Assembly: GCA_031255235.1 (NCBI GenBank)
Contig: JAIRSX010000009.1
Location: 1-6,126, forward strand
From: Rickettsiales bacterium
GTDB taxonomy: Bacteria; Pseudomonadota; Alphaproteobacteria; Rickettsiales; UBA1997
DNA: 6,126 bases
Direction: 5' to 3'
This document shows, in pieces, positions 1 to 4,222 of this stretch. Position 1 is the stretch's first letter. The number at the start of each line of letters is the position of its first letter. Under the pieces are notes generated by a model. That model was not told the origin of the DNA and did no database searches. It worked only from the letters and a program-made list of their open reading frames with translations. The translations under genes and the position numbers were made by a program.

Positions 1-10
1 CGCAACCTTT

Positions 11-38
11 TTTGTTGTACCATTTTTTTATACCTTTG
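11..38 (+). promoter_or_regulatory. Probable promoter of the tRNA-Gln gene
   Basis: TACCTTTG at 31-38 matches the Bacteroidota -7 element TAnnTTTG and lies 9 nt before the tRNA. A TTTG at 11-14 could be the -33 element, but the 16-nt spacing is shorter than the roughly 20 nt of the two best promoters in this window. The -7 match is good and the upstream box is doubtful. Confidence 0.5.
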
Positions 39-47
39 CAGCGCCAT

Positions 48-118
48 TGTCTTATGGTGTAATGGTAGCACAACAGATTCTGGTCCTGTTTGTCCAGGTT
101 CGAATCCTGGTAAGACAA
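48..118 (+). tRNA. tRNA-Gln (anticodon CTG)
   Basis: The sequence folds into a complete cloverleaf. The 7-bp acceptor stem is 48-54 with 111-117, the D stem 57-59 with 69-71, the anticodon stem 73-77 with 85-89, and the T stem 94-98 with 106-110 around the loop TTCGAAT. The anticodon loop is TTCTGGT, giving anticodon CTG at 80-82, which reads CAG (glutamine). The discriminator is A118, and CCA is not encoded in full (CAA follows). The last anticodon-stem pair, 77-85, is an A-C mismatch; otherwise the stems are intact. The 3' end is the integration target of the downstream element, whose att repeat restores the tRNA exactly. Confidence 0.95.
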
Positions 119-119
119 C
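107..119 (+). repeat. attL core (13-bp direct repeat)
   Basis: CTGGTAAGACAAC covers the 3' half of the T stem, the acceptor 3' strand and the discriminator of tRNA-Gln, and recurs identically at 5834-5846. A direct repeat of a tRNA 3' end bracketing an integrase gene is the standard product of site-specific integration. The flanking bases (106 versus 5833 and 120 versus 5847) differ, which limits the identity to 13 bp. Confidence 0.88.
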
Positions 120-125
120 AAAAAG

Positions 126-156
126 CCTTGTAAGTCGTTGATTTGCAGGGTTTTTT
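126..156 (+). terminator. Element-supplied terminator behind tRNA-Gln
   Basis: An 8-bp stem (126-133 with 143-150, two G-U pairs) encloses a 9-nt loop and is followed at once by TTTTTT. It lies 8 nt past the tRNA, inside the element. It probably replaces the tRNA's original terminator, which now sits beyond attR. The stem is weak but the U tract is good. Confidence 0.55.
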
Positions 157-164
157 ATTTTCTC

Positions 165-187
165 AGTACGGAAAATGGTACGGAAAT
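165..187 (+). repeat. Left subterminal repeat, likely integrase arm site
   Basis: The 23-bp segment holds two copies of GTACGGAAA (166-174 and 178-186) with a 12-bp period. It matches 22 of 23 positions at 5685-5707 in the same orientation. The copies lie 45 bp inside attL and 126 bp inside attR. Duplicated short motifs inside both ends of an element whose integrase has an N-terminal arm-binding domain are expected to be the arm-type binding sites. That function is inferred. Confidence 0.7.
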
Positions 188-408
188 CCCCCTTTCTATC
201 CCCCCCTACCTCTGTATCCTCTCTCTGAAACAAAAAAAGTTGTGTTGAACTATTTAGATGTACAAGGCTTGGTTATGTGTATATCCCTGTAAAAATTTTC
301 CAAAAAAAATCTACATAATTCTTGAAAATTCAACATGAATCTACTATTTATTTATAGAAATACATTTGCAGTATTTTGGAATAACAAATTTAAAATATAT
401 TTTTGGAA
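188..408. other. Gene-free left-end region
   Basis: No ORF of interest was found. From 187 to 226 the plus strand is almost entirely pyrimidine (only four purines), with C5 at 188-192 and C7 at 200-206, unusual in this AT-rich DNA. TACAAGGCTT at 261-270 is the exact inverse of AAGCCTTGTA at 123-132. TTGAA-AA-TTCAA at 322-333 is a small operator-like dyad upstream of the likely promoter at 361-368. These may be recombination or replication control sites; nothing here fixes a function. Confidence 0.4.
361..368 (+). promoter_or_regulatory. Candidate -7 element for the NUMOD3/rep genes
   Basis: TACATTTG matches TAnnTTTG, 40 nt before the ATG at 409. No convincing TTTG lies about 20 nt upstream, so only half of the promoter is recognisable. 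A small dyad at 322-333 could be an operator for it. Confidence 0.4.
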
Positions 409-582
409 ATGAAAAGACAATTTAGGGAGGCAACACCTCAAACCAAAGCAAAGCTAAGTGCTATAAAAAGCGGGGTAAACAATCCGATGTACGGACAAAA
501 ACATTCAGAGGAAACAAAAAGGTTAATTTCCCAAGCCTTAAAAAAATATTGGGAAACTGTACCTTCAAGAAATAATAAATAA
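409..582 (+). CDS. Stand-alone NUMOD3-type DNA-binding peptide (57 aa)
   Basis: This short ORF encodes a basic 57-aa protein whose centre, GVNNPMYGQKHSEETKRLIS (residues 22-41), is a textbook NUMOD3 motif. NUMOD3 is a modular DNA-contacting element normally found in tandem behind GIY-YIG or HNH homing-endonuclease domains. Here there is no nuclease domain: the protein is an approximately 20-residue basic N-terminus, one NUMOD3 repeat and a short tail ending in YWETVPSRNNK. An in-frame TAA at 391 rules out an N-terminal extension. GGA lies 2 nt before the ATG, and a -7 element lies 40 nt upstream. It probably shares a transcript with the Rep-like gene. Likely role (inference): sequence-specific DNA binding at the element, for example as a repressor or recombination accessory. 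Remnant of a homing endonuclease is an alternative. Confidence 0.8.
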   Translation: MKRQFREATPQTKAKLSAIKSGVNNPMYGQKHSEETKRLISQALKKYWETVPSRNNK

Positions 583-595
583 AAATTAACAAAGT

Positions 596-694
596 ATGAG
601 AAGAAAAAAAATCAGTTGGCACAAAAATGTACCAACCTCCAAAGTGAGAATGAATAAGAGTATTAACCTTTTAAATTTATGTCCAATGAAATAA
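596..694 (+). CDS. Possible 32-aa basic leader ORF overlapping the rep-like gene
   Basis: ATG at 596 opens a 32-aa frame starting MRRKKISWHKN and ending NLCPMK. Its stop (692-694) falls 16 nt inside the next gene, which starts at 679. The overlap is the sort of layout that couples translation, and the peptide is strongly basic at its N-terminus. It matches no family I recognise and may be a chance ORF. It is listed because it fills the gap between the NUMOD3 gene and the Rep-like gene exactly. Confidence 0.25.
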   Translation: MRRKKISWHKNVPTSKVRMNKSINLLNLCPMK

Positions 695-1545
695 AAGCAA
701 CTATTCAACCCGACAAAATGATTTTTTCTTGTTCCTCAACAGTCAGTGATAATTTTGATGAGGCATTAAGATATTACCCTGAATTATCATTAGAAAAACA
801 TTTAATCTTTGGAAATACCACCTTAACCCAAACAACGGATATTTCCAACAGATATAAATATTCTTATATAGTGAATTATAAGGATTATAAAATGGGGCAA
901 ATCGACTTCGGACAATTAGGTCGTTTGTGGAATGACAGAATTAAATTTTCAACAGACAACCCTGTTTTTTACAATAACACACAACCTTATTTATCCGATG
1001 TGATGAAAGACCTCAATTTAAAAGTTGAAAACTTTACCAACATTGATATAGCCATTGACAGTTATAATTTCAATTCTGAACAGGTTTTGAGAAGAAACTT
1101 AAAGAATAAGGAAAATCAGGTAAGATTGTTTCATACTATTATTAGAGATAGAACAGAAACCATTGATGGCATTACCTATTTCAACAAGGGTAGCCTCAAC
1201 AATCCATATAAAGTAAGAAGTATTTCCATTAAGGATAAAAACAAAACCAAAGAATATTTTGTATATGATAAATTGGAGGAAATAGATTATTCGGGCAAAG
1301 ATTATATCCTTGAATTTCACAAAACTAAAAATCAAAAAATGAAAAATCTTTACAGAGCGGAGGTAAGATTAGAATATGATGCAATTCGTTATTATTGGCA
1401 CGAAGTCTTAAAACGACCGATTACGTTAGAAGATTTATTGGATAAGGAATTTCTTTATTCCATGTTCACTTATCATTTGAAGACGGCAATCAGTATTAAA
1501 GATGCCAAAAAAAAGGAAATACCTTTGTTCCCTTGTCCTTTTTAA
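679..1545 (+). CDS. Rep_trans-like replication initiator or relaxase (288 aa)
   Basis: Three motifs in the expected order suggest the Rep_trans-type initiators (rolling-circle RepC-like proteins and the related NicK/MobT relaxases of integrative elements). They are FTNIDIAIDSYNF at residues 119-131, a central YFNKGS (167-172) leading to YFVYDK (193-198), and YRAEVRLE (225-232). Family members nick one strand at an origin and bind the 5' end through a tyrosine; several tyrosines are available, but I cannot say which is catalytic. The start is chosen because an in-frame TAA lies just upstream at 664-666. The protein is shorter than many family members, and the last third beyond RAEVRLE has no motif I know. 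A hairpin at 1633-1660 probably ends the transcript. It may replicate the excised circle or allow mobilisation by a helper. The family call is by motif memory only; a divergent unknown protein remains possible. Confidence 0.6.
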   Translation: MSNEIKATIQPDKMIFSCSSTVSDNFDEALRYYPELSLEKHLIFGNTTLTQTTDISNRYKYSYIVNYKDYKMGQIDFGQLGRLWNDRIKFSTDNPVFYNNTQPYLSDVMKDLNLKVENFTNIDIAIDSYNFNSEQVLRRNLKNKENQVRLFHTIIRDRTETIDGITYFNKGSLNNPYKVRSISIKDKNKTKEYFVYDKLEEIDYSGKDYILEFHKTKNQKMKNLYRAEVRLEYDAIRYYWHEVLKRPITLEDLLDKEFLYSMFTYHLKTAISIKDAKKKEIPLFPCPF

Positions 1546-1632
1546 GTCATGGGAAAGTATATAACAACCTACCTCCCCAAAGGGATTTTCAAGCCATAAA
1601 GATTTGATTTGTAAAAAGATATTATAAAAATA

Positions 1633-1669
1633 GAATGAATGAATTTAAAAACATTCATTCCTTATTTTT
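1633..1669 (+). terminator. Terminator of the rep-like gene
   Basis: GAATGAATG (1633-1641) and CATTCATTC (1652-1660) form a perfect 9-bp stem around a 10-nt loop, followed by CTTATTTTTG. The stem is AT-rich, so it is a moderate terminator, placed 88 bp after the stop codon. Confidence 0.6.
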
Positions 1670-1828
1670 GTATTAGTATTTTAATGACAATTTATTTTAT
1701 CAAAAAAAAGAATATATATAATTAAATATCAATTGTTTATATTTATTTTTTTGTTATTAAAAACAAAGTTTCATATCTGATTTTAGCTTGATTCTGCATC
1801 TGTGAAGCGATAGCTATACGCCATAAAT

Positions 1829-1864
1829 AAAAATAAAAAAAAGCGGATAGCCTAAGCCATCCGC
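1829..1864 (-). terminator. Terminator of the lipoprotein gene
   Basis: On the minus strand GCGGAT (1864-1859) pairs with ATCCGC (1848-1843). Two further GC pairs follow inside after one mismatch, around a 4-nt loop, and an eight-T run comes straight after. It starts 20 nt past the stop codon and is the best intrinsic terminator inside the element. Confidence 0.85.
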
Positions 1865-1883
1865 CCCTGAAACTGAAACCCAT

Positions 1884-2372
1884 TTATTTTCGGACTAAAA
1901 CAATTTCTCCTTTGAGACTTTTATCCTTGCTTTTTTCATTCCACATATTAACACTGCTAAAAGTCAACTCTATCTCTTTACCTTTTTTATTAAAATAATC
2001 TATTTTTCCATCATTACTATATTCATTAAATTCTTTATTATCCCATTTGAAAGATGTTATACTTTGAAAACCATCTACTTTCTTATCCAAAAAACTAAAT
2101 TCTTCAATAGAATAAGTATATGATTTGTCACCATTTGCAAGACCAAATTTAAGGGTAAAGATACCTGTTTCAGCGTTATAGGTTGCTGTATTGGTCACAT
2201 CCGCATTCAAATAAAATGTTACGTCATTTACCTTAACTTCGGCACTTTGAATATCATAAAGGACATTACCCTCAATATCTTTGATTACATCATCTTCTCC
2301 ACCACCTGCACAGGAAGCAAAACCAACGACCAAAACCACCATTAATAACTTGATAAAATTTTTCATTTTCAT
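1884..2372 (-). CDS. Predicted surface lipoprotein of unknown function (162 aa)
   Basis: The N-terminus MKMKNFIKLL followed by a hydrophobic run ends in FASC, a type II (lipoprotein) signal with the lipidated cysteine at residue 21. Directly after it, GGGEDD (23-28) resembles the acidic lipoprotein export signal that sends Bacteroidota lipoproteins to the outer leaflet of the outer membrane. The mature part (about 140 aa) is rich in beta-forming and aromatic residues, with no further membrane segment and no motif I recognise. Two start codons are possible (residues 1 and 3); both keep the signal. It is the only gene in the element with no evident role in its own transfer, so it is best viewed as cargo. 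Surface defence such as phage receptor masking or superinfection exclusion is a guess. A strong terminator follows, and a 333-bp structured gap lies upstream. Confidence 0.85.
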   Translation of the reverse strand: MKMKNFIKLLMVVLVVGFASCAGGGEDDVIKDIEGNVLYDIQSAEVKVNDVTFYLNADVTNTATYNAETGIFTLKFGLANGDKSYTYSIEEFSFLDKKVDGFQSITSFKWDNKEFNEYSNDGKIDYFNKKGKEIELTFSSVNMWNEKSKDKSLKGEIVLVRK

Positions 2373-2705
2373 AATTTAATTTTTTTTCTTGCATCTTACC
2401 CCTGAATGCAGATTAATTCTCTTTGTGTTAATAAGTTATAGGCAGTATTATAAAAGAAGCGCGGGGTAATTCTGTACTCTTATTTGTTGATGTTTGGCTC
2501 TTCCAAAACCATTGGTATACAAATAAGCAAAATTAACTCCCACGCTATAACGCAGGAGCATTCTTGCTCATTATCCATACCTTTTGCTTTAACTTTGGAA
2601 GAGTTTCACATCAAGATAATGTCAAAAACGCTTTTTTCTAATAAAGCCGAATTACGCTAAAACAGTGCAATTCGGCTACAAAGGTAACTATTATTTTTCA
2701 ATTGC
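2373..2705 (-). promoter_or_regulatory. Structured 333-bp leader region upstream of the lipoprotein gene
   Basis: No clear gene fills this gap, but it is dense in structure. An outer dyad pairs 2487-2507 with 2594-2614 (7 bp, 4 unpaired, 10 bp; 17 of 21 positions). Inside it lies GAGCA-TTCT-TGCTC (2556-2569). TTACCCC (2396-2402) can pair with GGGGTAA (2463-2469), about 24 nt before the lipoprotein ATG. GTTATAG (2435-2441) inverts CTATAAC (2545-2551). Two minus-strand -7 elements are present: TACCTTTG (2686-2679) and TAATTTTG (2535-2528). A 32-codon minus-strand ORF (2578-2480, starting MDNEQECSCV) spans the dyad and has a hydrophobic middle. The layout suggests a long structured 5' leader or small RNA, or a recombination site. 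Confidence 0.45.
2645..2677 (-). terminator. Hairpin behind the serine recombinase gene, weak terminator
   Basis: AGCCGAATT (2645-2653) and AATTCGGCT (2669-2677) form a perfect 9-bp stem with a 15-nt loop, 29 bp past the recombinase stop. In the minus direction the stem is followed by TTATTAG, a poor U tract. It is a plausible but weak terminator and could have another role, since a promoter-like box abuts it at 2679-2686. Confidence 0.45.
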
Positions 2706-3338
2706 TTATATTCCGAACTCTTTTTTTACTCTTTGCACAGTGCTGACACCCACCCCTGCGAGTTTTGCAGTATTTCGGATGGAATTACCTTTTTTGAGTA
2801 AGGAAATAGCCTGTTTGTATTCCTCTTTTTTCTGTTCGGTGCTTTTAAAGCTGCCCTTATTGCGCCCTAATCTACCCCCCTTTTCAATATATTGCTGCCT
2901 CCCACTGTTAAGACGAAATTTAATATTTTCGCGTTCTAACTGTGCACAGGTTGAAAGTGTCGCTATCATAATAGGAGCAAACAGAGAGGGGTTTGCCTCA
3001 TCATCTAACAAAAGGAACTGTTCCTTTTGCATATATAAGTTTATCTTTGAATCTATTAGTTTCTTCACAGTTTCCAACACTTCAAAGGCATTTCGTCCGA
3101 TTCTCGAAAGTTCGGAGGTAAGCAAAATGTCTATTTTGTTGTTCTTGCAATATTCCAAACATTCTACCAACATAGGACGTTCTTCATTTTTCTTGCCACC
3201 ACTAATTTTTTCCTCAAATACTTTTTCAATATTCAGATTTGAATATTCAGCATATTTTTTTAAATCTGAGACTTGTCTGTCTGTATTCTGTCTGTCTGTT
3301 ATACTTGAAACCCTTGCGAAAATTACTGCTGTTTTCAT
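2706..3338 (-). CDS. Serine recombinase, resolvase/invertase family (210 aa)
   Basis: This is a small serine site-specific recombinase. The N-terminal catalytic domain (about 1-140) begins VIFARVSS, with the likely nucleophile Ser11 after Arg9. SELSRIGRN (75-83) carries the paired active-site arginines (79 and 82), and CAQLEREN (131-138) starts the long E helix that reaches the DNA. GGRLGRNKG (154-162) is the usual linker, followed by a C-terminal helix-turn-helix at about 184-208 (NTAKLAGVGVSTVQRVKKEF). The length and order match Tn3-type resolvases and DNA invertases, so the enzyme should be active. It has its own promoter (3365-3396), and a 28-bp dyad upstream (3412-3439) is a candidate recombination site. 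Likely role: resolving dimers or cointegrates of the element's circular form. Inverting a DNA segment, for example near the lipoprotein gene, is the alternative. Confidence 0.92.
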   Translation of the reverse strand: MKTAVIFARVSSITDRQNTDRQVSDLKKYAEYSNLNIEKVFEEKISGGKKNEERPMLVECLEYCKNNKIDILLTSELSRIGRNAFEVLETVKKLIDSKINLYMQKEQFLLLDDEANPSLFAPIMIATLSTCAQLERENIKFRLNSGRQQYIEKGGRLGRNKGSFKSTEQKKEEYKQAISLLKKGNSIRNTAKLAGVGVSTVQRVKKEFGI

Positions 3339-3364
3339 CTTATCTAATCTTTAATATTACCCTA

Positions 3365-3396
3365 CAAAGGTACGAAATAGATTTGAAATATCCAAA
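3365..3396 (-). promoter_or_regulatory. Promoter of the serine recombinase gene
   Basis: On the minus strand TTTG (3396-3393), a 20-nt spacer and TACCTTTG (3372-3365) match the Bacteroidota promoter consensus, 26 nt before the ATG. The candidate recombination site lies 15 bp upstream of the -33 box, so the recombinase could influence its own expression. Confidence 0.75.
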
Positions 3397-3411
3397 TTAT
3401 TCTTTGATTAT

Positions 3412-3483
3412 TTTGAATACAAAACATGATATATTCAAATAATATTTTCAGATATTTTTGAATACAGTTTAGGTTTGAATACA
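3412..3483. repeat. Candidate res site with TTTGAATA half-sites
   Basis: TTTGAATACA occurs as three direct copies (3412-3421, 3457-3466, 3474-3483). The inverse TATTCAAA lies at 3432-3439. The first copy and the inverse form a dyad of exactly 28 bp (3412-3439), the length of site I in Tn3-family res sites. The position, upstream of a serine recombinase gene, is also typical. The spacing of the other two copies does not follow the Tn3 site II/III layout, so their role is uncertain. Confidence 0.55.
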
Positions 3484-3485
3484 AA

Positions 3486-3502
3486 AAGTATTTTTAATAC
3501 TT
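3486..3502 (-). terminator. Short hairpin at the end of the int-HTH operon
   Basis: AAGTATT (3486-3492) and AATACTT (3496-3502) form a 7-bp stem with a 3-nt loop overlapping the stop codon of the HTH gene. On the minus strand it is followed by TTTG. The stem is all but free of GC, so termination would be weak. Confidence 0.35.
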
Positions 3503-4222
3503 CGGTGCTGTGATTTTCAAATAATATCTCTTTATCTCATCTTTCATAAATTGCATTGGTCTTGCAGTCTCATCAATCGGAGTAATTTTACCCTCTCGCT
3601 TCCACCTTCTAATGGTAGCCTCATCTTTATCAAATATCTTAGCCACTTCAAAAGTATTTATCAAATCCCCATATTCAGAAAGGGTGCTTTCCCATGTTTC
3701 CTTTTCAATTGCTTCTCTTGTTAATTGTTTTGGCTGAGGCTGTGGGCTGTATGTATTGTAGATTTGAGTTAATTCATTTACGGCTTTATCTATAAAATAA
3801 AGTTGCGTTCCGATCATTCTCACAAAGAATTTCATTGTATGGTAATCATTTTTCGCTCCCTGTGAATTTTGCACAAGTTGTTTATCTACTGTTTCATCTC
3901 TGATTATCATGCTTTCAAAACACTTATAATCAGTCCATCGGGTGCTATTATTATACTCTTTATCATGTATATCATTGAACAAATCTATTTTTGTTTGTAA
4001 AAATTTCAACAAAGTGTCAATGTTGGATAATGCAAGCATATCTATTTTTTGCCTTAATTCAATGAAATAAGTATCATATAACCCCTGCAAATATCGTTGG
4101 TAGGCTTCTTCTCCTTCTAAGCCCGAAAAGCCATTGTAATAATGCTTTTCATACGTTATTTTGTCGTTCCGTGTTGAAGGCTCATAACGTCTTAATTCTA
4201 ATTCTAAGTTATTGTGTTGCAT
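3494..4222 (-). CDS. Helix-turn-helix protein, possible excisionase/directionality factor (242 aa)
   Basis: The C-terminal 50 residues (189-236) are a MerR/excisionase-type winged helix-turn-helix: TFEVAKIFDKDEATIRRWKR is the recognition unit, followed by EGKITPI and a basic wing. The N-terminal 160 residues are mostly predicted helical, rich in Tyr, Asp and Lys, and match nothing I recognise. The Pro-Gln stretch at 160-164 (PQPQP) marks the domain boundary. The start codon lies inside the end of the integrase gene (14-bp overlap), which implies co-transcription and translational coupling. Together with the fold, this suggests a factor that acts with the integrase, such as an excisionase. Excisionases are usually under 120 aa, so the large N-terminal domain is odd. 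It could instead be a regulator of transfer genes. Confidence 0.75.
   Translation of the reverse strand: MQHNNLELELRRYEPSTRNDKITYEKHYYNGFSGLEGEEAYQRYLQGLYDTYFIELRQKIDMLALSNIDTLLKFLQTKIDLFNDIHDKEYNNSTRWTDYKCFESMIIRDETVDKQLVQNSQGAKNDYHTMKFFVRMIGTQLYFIDKAVNELTQIYNTYSPQPQPKQLTREAIEKETWESTLSEYGDLINTFEVAKIFDKDEATIRRWKREGKITPIDETARPMQFMKDEIKRYYLKITAPKY

Larger units (their letters stand above)
1546..1883. other. Convergent intergenic region, AT-rich
   Basis: This 338-bp gap lies between the converging Rep-like and lipoprotein genes. It holds the two terminators annotated separately, a very AT-rich stretch (about 1620-1780), and a near-palindrome at 1807-1821 centred on ATAGCTAT. The only ORF on the plus strand after rep starts at 1549 and encodes 16 codons, too short to support. 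The AT-rich tract next to a Rep-like gene could be an unwinding region, but no iterons were found. Confidence 0.5.

Noticed and set aside
1099..1335. 78-aa minus-strand ORF
   Set aside because: It lies wholly inside the Rep-like gene on the opposite strand and has a low-complexity hydrophobic translation typical of antisense AT-rich DNA.
1549..1599. Short ORF directly after the Rep-like gene
   Set aside because: Only 16 codons and no supporting signal; it may be chance or a trace of a longer lost frame.
2487..2614. Integron attC site
   Set aside because: The folded plan is similar, but the outer boxes (TTGATGT/ACATCAA) do not fit RYYYAAC and GTTRRRY, and the tyrosine recombinase here looks like a tRNA-targeting integrase, not an integron integrase.
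2665..3354. 229-aa plus-strand ORF
   Set aside because: It covers the serine recombinase gene in antisense; the minus-strand frame has clear catalytic motifs, so this one is a shadow.
3239..3442. 67-aa plus-strand ORF
   Set aside because: It overlaps the recombinase N-terminus, its promoter and the candidate res site, and has no recognisable motif.
3494..4222. RteC-type regulator of Bacteroides conjugative elements
   Set aside because: The length is similar, but I see no RteC motif, and the C-terminal excisionase-type HTH explains the protein better.
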